Assembly (NCBI GenBank): GCA_965119715.1
Contig: OZ221969.1
Location: 1,116,001 to 1,180,000 of the forward strand
From: JASBYZ01 sp029983705
Lineage (GTDB): Bacteria > Actinomycetota > Coriobacteriia > Coriobacteriales > JAEZZM01
Direction: 5' to 3'
DNA: 64,000 nucleotides
Of the stretch, positions 49,577-57,033 are shown in pieces (the first letter of the stretch is position 1; the number at the start of each line of letters is the position of its first letter). The notes beneath the pieces were generated by a model, which searched no databases, was not told the origin of the DNA, and saw only the letters and a program-made list of their open reading frames with translations. The translations under genes and the position numbers were made by a program.

Positions 49577-50357
49577 ATCTCTTGATGTAGTAGCCTTCTT
49601 TTGAAAAAGACTTTGAGTATGAAAAATAGCAGGCTGCAAATACTGCTAAGGCGCTTGCAGCACTCTGCATAAGTACAACTACAATTTGGTATTTTGAAGC
49701 TGCGAGAGGATCTGCGCCAGCTAAGATTTGTCCGCTCATCATACCTGGAATAGATACAATTCCAACTGCAGACATCATAGCAATAGTAGGAAGCATACCT
49801 GCATTTATTGAGTGCTTAATTGATGGAAGCGCTGCTTCAAACGGACTTGCGCCAAGTGCAACTAAGGCATCAAGCTCATCTTTTCTTTTTTCTAAGTCAT
49901 CAAAAAGCCTGTTTATTGCTAGCGCTACTGCAGTCATTGCGTTTCCAATAATCATTGATGATATTGGAATCATGTGGCGGGCAGAATACCAGGGTTCAGC
50001 TTGTATAACTCCCTCAACAACTAATAAGGCCACAATAACTGAAGAGAAAAAGAGCGATATAAAAATAGAGGGCCAAAGATTTGGAATTTTTCTATCTACA
50101 CGCTTAACTGCAATTTGAGTTGCTGCAACAATCATAAAGAGCACTACTAAAAGAACTATCCACCAGCTTTGAAGCGCAAATACATAGTTGAGGATAAAGC
50201 CTAAGGCAAGAAGCTGAACAAAGGTTCTAATAGCTCCAATAATTAAATTTTTGCTTTGGCCAAGCTTCATCTTGATAGAAATACCTATGGTGATAAGTAT
50301 TAAAAGTCCCGCAAGCAGTAACTGAAGATAGCCTATGTCTATAACTCCACTATTCAT
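49575..50357 (-). CDS. fetB: FetB/YbbM-family ABC permease (putative iron exporter)
   Basis: This 260-residue membrane protein with seven hydrophobic helices is of the UPF0014/FetB family: IIGAIRTFVQLLALGFIL, ATQIAVKRVDRKIPN, MIIGNAMTAVALAINRL and IPGMMSGQILAGADPL. In E. coli FetAB exports iron and protects against oxidative stress. ATG 50357 is used, with GAGGA 11 bases upstream; TTG 50366 lies next to that site. It overlaps fetA by 8 bases. The convergent placement beside a metal-chelate import operon is suggestive. Confidence 0.88.
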   Translation of the reverse strand: MNSGVIDIGYLQLLLAGLLILITIGISIKMKLGQSKNLIIGAIRTFVQLLALGFILNYVFALQSWWIVLLVVLFMIVAATQIAVKRVDRKIPNLWPSIFISLFFSSVIVALLVVEGVIQAEPWYSARHMIPISSMIIGNAMTAVALAINRLFDDLEKRKDELDALVALGASPFEAALPSIKHSINAGMLPTIAMMSAVGIVSIPGMMSGQILAGADPLAASKYQIVVVLMQSAASALAVFAACYFSYSKSFSKEGYYIKR

Positions 50358-51018
50358 GTCGATCAAGTTCCTCTAGCTTTGCATTGTTGATATAAAATCT
50401 ACGATATCCTCGCCCGTCATCGTCTTTATGTCTAATTCTTAACACACTAGCTCCCTTTCGTGCTGCCCTATCTACGAGCTCCCATAAGGCATCAGCACTC
50501 TTAGAGTCTAAGGACGCATCTACTTCATCAAGAAGCATTACCTTAGGCTTTGTAAGATAATTTCTTGCAAATGCAATACGTGCTTGCTGTCCCCCAGAAA
50601 GTTTATGGGCGTTATGTTCAAGATCAACATCTTCAAGGAGTAGTGCATCTAAGACCTCCCTCATCTCGCCTTGATTAGGCACATGAGAGTTTTGTCTTAC
50701 CTTATAGCTAAAGGGAAGTAAGAGATTTTCTAAGACACTTGCATCAATAAGTGAGGTAGTCTGCATAAACAGACATACTTCCCTTCTCCATATGGTATTT
50801 TTTATCTCTTTTGAATTTTTACCATCTAATATAAACTCACCAGAGTCTCGTGGAATAAGTTTAGCAAGTGCTTTTAGAATAGTTGACTTTCCAGAACCAG
50901 AAGGGCCAGTTAAATCATAGATTTTACCATCTTCCAAAGTAAAATTTGCATCTTTTACCACTACTTTAGTTTCTGATTCATTTACATACGAGCAGCTTAA
51001 ATGGTTAACTCTTAACAC
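50350..51018 (-). CDS. fetA: FetA/YbbL-like ABC ATPase
   Basis: This 222-residue ATPase partners FetB. Walker A is GPSGSGKSTIL, signature is KLSGGQQARIAFARNY and Walker B is VMLLDEVDASLDSK (Val instead of Pro after DE). The C-terminus has LRIRHKDDDGRGYRRFY in place of a standard THD switch; the His is still present. GTG 51018 overlaps the recX stop by 7 bases, so it is coupled to recX. Confidence 0.85.
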   Translation of the reverse strand: MLRVNHLSCSYVNESETKVVVKDANFTLEDGKIYDLTGPSGSGKSTILKALAKLIPRDSGEFILDGKNSKEIKNTIWRREVCLFMQTTSLIDASVLENLLLPFSYKVRQNSHVPNQGEMREVLDALLLEDVDLEHNAHKLSGGQQARIAFARNYLTKPKVMLLDEVDASLDSKSADALWELVDRAARKGASVLRIRHKDDDGRGYRRFYINNAKLEELDRHE

Positions 51019-51674
51019 GTCTCATCTTCCTCTGAGAGCCTTAGTTTTATAGCTTGTTTAATAACCTCAGACGAATAGCCCTTAGAAGCTAAAAAGCGAT
51101 AAAACTTTTCATAGGGGTTTTTACTTGCAATACTTTTTTTTGTAAGTAAATTGTAAGCTCTCTCTAAGGAATCATCAAAACTAAAATAAGAATGTGGATA
51201 GTCAGGAATTTCGTCTAAGTTGATGCCTCTTAATTTTAGCTCACGCTCTATTCTAAATTTATCCCAGCCTTGAAGCTTTTTTTGATAAATAAAACTCTGA
51301 GCATAGCGCTTGTCATTTATAAATTTCTTTTCTTGAGCAAGCTTTAACTGAGACTCAACTAAGTCAGGTGAAAATCCTTCTTGAGTAAGTTTTTGGCGCA
51401 GCTCATCTGCACTCTTATCTCTTCTTTCAATAATAGAAATAAGACGAGCCCAACAACTTCTTTTTAAAAGATCTTCTAAATAATGCTCAAAACTTTCTAG
51501 ACTTCCCTCTATAAAGGGATCTTTTTTAAAAAAATTCACGCTTGCATTAGGAATCTCTTTTGTATGCTCAACATCATCCACTACATAAGAAATGGAGCCC
51601 ATTTTTTGAGGGGCTCCAAATGATTGCATAGATTTTTTTGCAGCACTTACTTCTACTTGACTCACGTAGGGCAC
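51012..51674 (-). CDS. recX: RecA regulator RecX
   Basis: This 220-residue protein modulates RecA filaments. The RecX core of three-helix repeats starts at ~75: LISIIERRDKSADELRQKL, FINDKRYAQSFI, KLQGWDKFRIERELKLRGI, and FLASKGYSSEVIKQAI near the end. The first ~70 residues are a poorly conserved extension. I prefer GTG 51674, with GGAG 5 bases upstream; GTG 51680 overlaps that site. It lies 22 bases downstream of recA, as in many actinobacteria. Confidence 0.9.
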   Translation of the reverse strand: MPYVSQVEVSAAKKSMQSFGAPQKMGSISYVVDDVEHTKEIPNASVNFFKKDPFIEGSLESFEHYLEDLLKRSCWARLISIIERRDKSADELRQKLTQEGFSPDLVESQLKLAQEKKFINDKRYAQSFIYQKKLQGWDKFRIERELKLRGINLDEIPDYPHSYFSFDDSLERAYNLLTKKSIASKNPYEKFYRFLASKGYSSEVIKQAIKLRLSEEDETC

Positions 51675-51696
51675 GTGCACTCCCTTAATTGATTAC

Positions 51697-52761
51697 CTAC
51701 TCTTCTTCAGCTGTCTCTTCTTCTAAATCTACAAGACCTAAAGCTTCTCTTACCTTATGTTCAATTTCATCACAGAGTTTAGGATTTGACTTTAAGAACT
51801 CTTTAGCAGCTTCTCTACCTTGTCCTAATCTTTCATCTTCATAGGTATACCAAGCACCTGATTTAGAAACAATTCCCTCATCTACACCAACATCTAAAAG
51901 AGAACCTTCTTTAGAAATTCCCTCACCATACATGATGTCAAATTCAGCCTGCCTAAATGGTGGAGCTACCTTATTTTTAACAACCTTTACACGCACTCTA
52001 TTACCAATTACATCTGAGCCATTTTTAAGTGACTCAATGCGTCTGATGTCCATACGAACTGATGAGAAAAATTTAAGCGCACGTCCACCCGGAGTAGTCT
52101 CTGGGTTTCCAAACATAATGCCAATTTTTTCACGAAGCTGGTTAATAAATATACAGATAGTGTTTGATTTAGAAAGTGAGCCCGCAAGCTTTCTGAGTGC
52201 TTGAGACATCAATCGGGCCTGAAGACCAACGCTTGAATCTCCAATCTCACCTTCAATTTCTGCACGTGGTACAAGTGCAGCTACAGAGTCTACAACCACA
52301 ACATCAATTGCACTTGAGCGAACAAGCATATCGCAGATTTCTAGTGCCTGCTCACCGGTATCTGGCTGAGAAATCAATACCTCATCAATATCTACACCAA
52401 TTTTTGCAGCGTAGCCAGGATCTAGAGCGTGCTCAGCATCAATAAAGGCTACAACCCCGCCAAGGGCTTGTGCTTGGGCAATAATTGAAAGTGCCAAGGT
52501 TGTCTTACCAGAAGACTCAGGACCATAAATCTCAACAATACGTCCTCTTGGAACACCGCCAATACCAAGCGCTGCATCTAAAGAAATTGATCCAGTAGGA
52601 ATAGGTTCAATACCATAGTCTGGTCCCCCGTCTCCATACTTCATGATGGAGCCTTTACCAAATTTCTTTATAATCTCACTGGTAGTGAGGTCGACCATCT
52701 TGTCGCGCTCTTCACCATAGGTACGCTCATTAACTTCTTTTTTAGCTTTTTTAGTAGCCAT
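51697..52761 (-). CDS. recA: Recombinase RecA
   Basis: This 354-residue DNA strand-exchange ATPase also triggers LexA self-cleavage. Walker A is GPESSGKTT, with IDAEHALDP, VVVDSVAALVPRAEIEGE, and the L2 region IFINQLREKIGIMFGNPETTPGG. A C-terminal acidic tail ends EEETAEEE. There is no intein. ATG 52761 follows AGGAG; the in-frame GTG at 52776 would precede it. Confidence 0.98.
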   Translation of the reverse strand: MATKKAKKEVNERTYGEERDKMVDLTTSEIIKKFGKGSIMKYGDGGPDYGIEPIPTGSISLDAALGIGGVPRGRIVEIYGPESSGKTTLALSIIAQAQALGGVVAFIDAEHALDPGYAAKIGVDIDEVLISQPDTGEQALEICDMLVRSSAIDVVVVDSVAALVPRAEIEGEIGDSSVGLQARLMSQALRKLAGSLSKSNTICIFINQLREKIGIMFGNPETTPGGRALKFFSSVRMDIRRIESLKNGSDVIGNRVRVKVVKNKVAPPFRQAEFDIMYGEGISKEGSLLDVGVDEGIVSKSGAWYTYEDERLGQGREAAKEFLKSNPKLCDEIEHKVREALGLVDLEEETAEEE

Positions 52762-52791
52762 CAACACTCCTGTCAATTAATCTATTACGAC

Positions 52792-52821
52792 AGTATACTC
52801 GAACATGTGTTCTGTAGTCAA
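52792..52821 (-). promoter_or_regulatory. recA promoter with LexA box
   Basis: On the minus strand TTGACT (52821-52816) and TATACT (52797-52792) are spaced 18. The LexA box CGAACATGTGTTCT (52800-52813, plus strand) occupies the spacer. It is the same design as the yneA-like promoter. Confidence 0.88.
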
Positions 52822-52871
52822 GCTCTATCTTAAGTATGAAGCCTTTTGCCTAATCTAGCCAAAGCTTATTC

Positions 52872-53366
52872 TTAAAACTTTCCTAAAGCATTCTCTAAGA
52901 GCTCTAAAGCAATGAGGCACGATGAAAGACGAACGTCCTCTCTTGACCCTTCAAAGTGTTCTGTATAGGTATGTACCTCATCTAAATAAGCTATACCAAA
53001 GCAAACTGTTCCTACAGGCTTACCTGGCACTGCACCACCTGGACCTGCAATACCACTTACGCTTATAGCAATATCAATCTGCATGAGATCTTTAAGACCA
53101 AAGGCCATTTCGTAAGTTGTCTGTTCTGAAACCGCTCCAAATTCATCAAGTGTCTCGTTTTTTACACCTAAAATCTGGTGCTTAATCCTATTGGAATAGC
53201 TTACAATTCCCCCATCAAATACTGAAGATGATCCCGCTTGAGAAGTAGTAAGTGCACTTAAGAGTCCCCCGGTGCAAGACTCAGCAAAGCTAAATTTGAG
53301 GCTCTTACTCTCAGCAATTTGATTGATATGAAGTACTTTTTCTTCAAGCTCTTTATAACTTGCCAT
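52872..53366 (-). CDS. pncC: Nicotinamide-nucleotide amidohydrolase (stand-alone CinA C-terminal domain)
   Basis: This 164-residue protein is only the C-terminal domain of CinA: FAESCTGGLLSALTTSQAGSS, GGIVSYSNRIKHQILGV, ISVSGIAGPGGAVPGKPVGTV. It deamidates nicotinamide mononucleotide in NAD recycling. The N-terminal MoaB-like domain found in full CinA is missing, as in E. coli PncC. It lies between pgsA and recA, the usual actinobacterial and firmicute position of cinA. Confidence 0.93.
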   Translation of the reverse strand: MASYKELEEKVLHINQIAESKSLKFSFAESCTGGLLSALTTSQAGSSSVFDGGIVSYSNRIKHQILGVKNETLDEFGAVSEQTTYEMAFGLKDLMQIDIAISVSGIAGPGGAVPGKPVGTVCFGIAYLDEVHTYTEHFEGSREDVRLSSCLIALELLENALGKF

Positions 53367-53381
53367 CTAAAAACACTCCCC

Positions 53382-53966
53382 TTAGTGAGCTTCTAGAAGT
53401 AAATGTGCTGACTTTTTAAAGTAATCATACATTGAATAAATTGTTAAGATTACCGCAATAACCATTAAAATCCAAGCAAGTACTACTATTACCTGGAACA
53501 AAACTGGATTTGAAACCACAAAGGTAATCTCTTTAATCATAAATAAAATAAGTGCAACGAGGGTTGTTGCAGTTTTTGCCTTACCAATCTTACTTGCTGC
53601 AATAACTACTCCCTCAGAAGCTGCAAGCATACGCAGTCCTGAAACTAAAAATTCGCGAGTAACAATTACAAGAGCAATCCATGAAGGCATGCTTCCCAGT
53701 TCAATCAAGGCTAAAAGAGCAGCAAGAACAAGGAGTTTATCGGCTATTGGGTCCATAAACTTACCAAAGTTGGTAACCTCATTTCTTGAACGTGCTAGGT
53801 AGCCATCAAGCCAGTCAGTTGCTGCAAGAAGTGCAAAAATTATAACAGCAGCTAGTGGCAGTTTAAAAAGTAGGAGCACATAAAAAACTGGGATAAATAA
53901 GATACGGATGCACGTGACCACATTGGCTGGTGTCCAAATAGATGCACTCGTAAATTGAGAAGGCAT
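53382..53966 (-). CDS. pgsA: CDP-diacylglycerol-glycerol-3-phosphate 3-phosphatidyltransferase
   Basis: This 194-residue membrane enzyme makes phosphatidylglycerol phosphate. The CDP-alcohol phosphotransferase motif is complete: DWLDGYLARSRNEVTNFGKF, then MDPIADKLL (D-G-x2-A-R-x8-G-x3-D-x3-D). Four to five hydrophobic helices flank it. It begins 1 base after the rimO stop. Confidence 0.93.
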   Translation of the reverse strand: MPSQFTSASIWTPANVVTCIRILFIPVFYVLLLFKLPLAAVIIFALLAATDWLDGYLARSRNEVTNFGKFMDPIADKLLVLAALLALIELGSMPSWIALVIVTREFLVSGLRMLAASEGVVIAASKIGKAKTATTLVALILFMIKEITFVVSNPVLFQVIVVLAWILMVIAVILTIYSMYDYFKKSAHLLLEAH

Positions 53967-53967
53967 T

Positions 53968-55308
53968 TTATAACACTTCCCCTTCTAAGTCGTAGGCAAA
54001 GCTCTCAACAAATCTCACACGCACTCTGTCACCAATTTGTGCGTCAAGATTTGGAATATGTACTATACCGTCTGAATCTGGAGCTTGAAACCACGCACGG
54101 CCTAAAGCCTCAACGCTTCCATCTTCAAGCTCTTCAAAGTCTTCAATTATGACCTCGCACTCATCGCCCACACGCACTTGGGTTTTTGCAAAGCCAATCT
54201 CGTCAAGTAAATCTTTTACTTCTTGAGCACGTCTAAGCTTGGTATCCTCATCAATGTGTCCATCCATGCGGTAAGCTTTAGTTCCTTCTTCAGCTGAATA
54301 CATAAAGACACCAGCAAAATCAAATTGAGCTTGCTCTAAGAAATCAAGGAGCTCTTGATGTTCTTCTTCGGTTTCGCTTGGAAAGCCGCTAATAAAGGTA
54401 GATCTAATTATCATGTCAGGCATAAGCTTTCTAAGCTTTTCAATTACCTCAAGATAATATTGCGATCCGCCCTCACGATTCATGAGCTCAAGCACTCTTG
54501 CGCTTGAGTGCTGTAGCGGAATATCAATATAGTTTGAAATTTGAGGAGTGTCTTTAATGGTGTTAATAAGCTTATCGTTTAAACCTTCAGGCTGCAGGTA
54601 CAAAATCTTAAGTATGCCATCAATTGGCTCAAGCTCTTTGGCACATGCCTTAAGTAGGTCAGCTAAATTAGCATTTTCTGAGAGGTCTTCTCCCCACACG
54701 CCAGTATCTTGACCTATCAAGATAATTTCTTGTACCCCGTGTCCAATAAGCACTTTAACCTCAGCAATTATTTCATCTTGAGGACGTGAGACATATCTTC
54801 CTCTAATAAAAGGAATCGCGCAAAAGGTGCACATTCTGTCGCAGCCTTCAGAGATCTTAACGTAGGCATAAGGTGCCTCTAAGGTTCTGATGCTTACAGA
54901 ATCATTTGAATGTGCCTCTATCCCTGTGATTTCTGAGATAACCGAAAGAAGTCCCTCTTCATCTTGGGCACGCACAAAGGCAGATACCTCAGGGAGAGCC
55001 TCTTTAAGCTCATCTGCTTTATAACGAGAAGGAACGCAGCCACTTAAAATAAGCTTGGTGTCTCGCCCAAGCTCTTGGTCTTGCTCCAAAATCTCTAAAA
55101 TCGTGTCGATGCTTTCTTGGGTAGCCTCCTGCAAAAATGAGCAGGAGTTTACGACAATAACATCAGCATGCTCAATTTCTTGCTCAAGTTCATAGTTAGA
55201 AGCAAGAATTGCAGCGCGCATTTTGTCGGTGTCTACTTCGTTTTTAGCACATCCGAGCGTAACAAAGGCAACCCTGGGGGCTGCCTTTTTGTCTAGTGTA
55301 TTTTGCAA
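53968..55308 (-). CDS. rimO: Ribosomal protein S12 methylthiotransferase RimO
   Basis: This 446-residue radical-SAM enzyme adds a methylthio group to the S12 aspartate. N-terminal domain: VTLGCAKNEVDTDKM, VNSCSFLQEATQES and SGCVPSRY. The radical-SAM motif is CDRMCTFCAIPFIRG. A C-terminal TRAM domain follows. The GCAKNEVD signature separates it from MiaB. TTG 55308 has AAGGAA upstream at good spacing. Confidence 0.95.
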   Translation of the reverse strand: MQNTLDKKAAPRVAFVTLGCAKNEVDTDKMRAAILASNYELEQEIEHADVIVVNSCSFLQEATQESIDTILEILEQDQELGRDTKLILSGCVPSRYKADELKEALPEVSAFVRAQDEEGLLSVISEITGIEAHSNDSVSIRTLEAPYAYVKISEGCDRMCTFCAIPFIRGRYVSRPQDEIIAEVKVLIGHGVQEIILIGQDTGVWGEDLSENANLADLLKACAKELEPIDGILKILYLQPEGLNDKLINTIKDTPQISNYIDIPLQHSSARVLELMNREGGSQYYLEVIEKLRKLMPDMIIRSTFISGFPSETEEEHQELLDFLEQAQFDFAGVFMYSAEEGTKAYRMDGHIDEDTKLRRAQEVKDLLDEIGFAKTQVRVGDECEVIIEDFEELEDGSVEALGRAWFQAPDSDGIVHIPNLDAQIGDRVRVRFVESFAYDLEGEVL

Positions 55309-55334
55309 AATTAAATTCCTTTTGCTTAAGGTGT

Positions 55335-55832
55335 TTATCTATAGTTGTTGTATTGCAAAGCGATTCCGTAGTCATTTTCTTTAAGTAGAGCAATTACCTC
55401 TTGTAAGGCATCGCGTGAAGCGGAGCTTACACGGAGCTTATCGCCCTCAATAGTAGCCTTAACCTTTAGTTTGGAATCACGAATATCTTTAGAGATCTTC
55501 TTTGCGGTTTCTTGGTCAATACCCTCTTGAATATCTCCCACAAGTCTAACTGACTGACCACTTGCCTTAATTGGATCAGACCATTTTACAGACTTGATAT
55601 CTACATTTCTTCTAATGAGCTTGGTGTTTAGCACATCAATAACTTGCTTTGCAACAAAGTCTGCTGGAGCTTGTACGATAAATTGCTTTTGTCCCTTGTT
55701 AAATTCTAAGGTAGCGCCAGAATCTTTAAGGTCATAGCGTTGAGTAAGCTCTTTGGATGCCTGCTGAAAAGCATTGTCTACTTCTTGCCAGTCAACTTGT
55801 GAAACTACGTCAAAACTATTTTCTTTTGCCAT
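55335..55832 (-). CDS. yajQ: YajQ-family nucleotide-binding protein
   Basis: This 165-residue protein has two ferredoxin-like halves, beginning ENSFDVVSQVDWQEVDNAF with YDLKDSGATLEF. Members bind cyclic di-GMP or RNA, and some act as phage-replication cofactors or regulators. The role here is unknown. It lies between the RodZ-like gene and rimO. Confidence 0.93.
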   Translation of the reverse strand: MAKENSFDVVSQVDWQEVDNAFQQASKELTQRYDLKDSGATLEFNKGQKQFIVQAPADFVAKQVIDVLNTKLIRRNVDIKSVKWSDPIKASGQSVRLVGDIQEGIDQETAKKISKDIRDSKLKVKATIEGDKLRVSSASRDALQEVIALLKENDYGIALQYNNYR

Positions 55833-55848
55833 GCAAAGACTCCTTTAC

Positions 55849-57033
55849 CTAGTTGTTTGATTGGGCATTTGTGCTTTTGGAAGCTTCTGCAGTTTCACTG
55901 GATTCATTTGAACCTGGTTTATCTGCAGTAATAGTTACTCGTCCAATATTAGCAACGGTTTCCATGGCAACTACCTTATCATTTTTGGTAATTTGAACAC
56001 TCCTTGGAGAGTTTGCCATGATGGTAATACTATCTTTAACCGTGAAGGTTTCTGTTTTAGGACCTTTAACGGTTTCAGCTAAGACTGAAACTCCGTCGAG
56101 AACAATTTCCATATAGCTCTCTTCGCCCTCTTTTACGCTGTATTTAACTATGGTGTTTCCGTTTGCAGCCTGAGGTAGTGCCTGTCCACTTGCAGTTTGT
56201 GAGCTTTCAGCCTGTGGAAGCGCTGTAGAGCTTGCAGTCTGGGTCTCATTTACGGTAGGTGTTACCATCTTAGTCTCTGGTGCTGTAGCGGGTTCTTCTT
56301 TTTTAGAGCAAGAACCTAAGATGGTACCAAATATAATCAAAAGAATTAAGAGTGCAACTACCGCAATAATTGCTAAGGTAATTTGTCTAGGGAGTGGCAC
56401 AATATCTAAGAGCGCGCCAATACCGCCCGAGTTTGAACTAGAGCGTCTGCGCGCAGCACTCTTATCATAATTAGAGTATTCATCGTAGCCAGTACCAAGC
56501 TGAGAGCGTCTATTGCTAGAGCGCCTGCGAGCTACTGGCTCATAATCACTTTGGCTTGCGTCTTGATCGCTATATAAATCGTCACTTGCCCTATTTAAGC
56601 GACGCTTATGATAACGAGAATAAACGTTTCCTACAGACCTATCTTCAGAAAAGCCGCTTGTGCGCTCATCTAAATTATCGCTCTCACGTCTGCCAGTATT
56701 GCCGATGCCAGTTCTTCTTCTAGAAATCTCATAAGGAGACTCATACCTGCTTGATTTATCAGAACGGTTAGCAAAATCTCTATCTCTTTCATATAAGTAG
56801 AGTTGGTCAAAGTATGGTTCAAGAACGTCTCGAGGGTCTAGGCGCAAAAAACGCGCATAGCTTGAGAGCATACCTTGAGCATAGCCCTTTGGAGGCATTG
56901 ACTCAAAATCAGAGCGCTCAAAGGCTTCAAGCACTTGAGGTCTAAGCTTTGTAGCAGAAACCGCTTGGTCAATGCTTAAGCCCAAACGTTTACGACGCTC
57001 AGAAAGTATATCTCCAAATTTTTTATCGTCCAT
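55849..57033 (-). CDS. rodZ: RodZ-like HTH membrane protein
   Basis: This 394-residue protein has an N-terminal HTH of the RodZ type (FGDILSERRKRLGLSIDQAV, KGYAQGMLSSYARFLRLDP), then ~130 residues rich in Arg/Ser/Tyr without clear fold, one membrane helix (ITLAIIAVVALLILLIIFG) and a C-terminal extracellular DUF4115-like beta domain (EESYMEIVLDGVSVLAETV). RodZ links MreB to the envelope in rods. The Arg/Ser linker, with repeated RRRSS-type blocks, is unusual. It starts directly after ftsK. Confidence 0.85.
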   Translation of the reverse strand: MDDKKFGDILSERRKRLGLSIDQAVSATKLRPQVLEAFERSDFESMPPKGYAQGMLSSYARFLRLDPRDVLEPYFDQLYLYERDRDFANRSDKSSRYESPYEISRRRTGIGNTGRRESDNLDERTSGFSEDRSVGNVYSRYHKRRLNRASDDLYSDQDASQSDYEPVARRRSSNRRSQLGTGYDEYSNYDKSAARRRSSSNSGGIGALLDIVPLPRQITLAIIAVVALLILLIIFGTILGSCSKKEEPATAPETKMVTPTVNETQTASSTALPQAESSQTASGQALPQAANGNTIVKYSVKEGEESYMEIVLDGVSVLAETVKGPKTETFTVKDSITIMANSPRSVQITKNDKVVAMETVANIGRVTITADKPGSNESSETAEASKSTNAQSNN

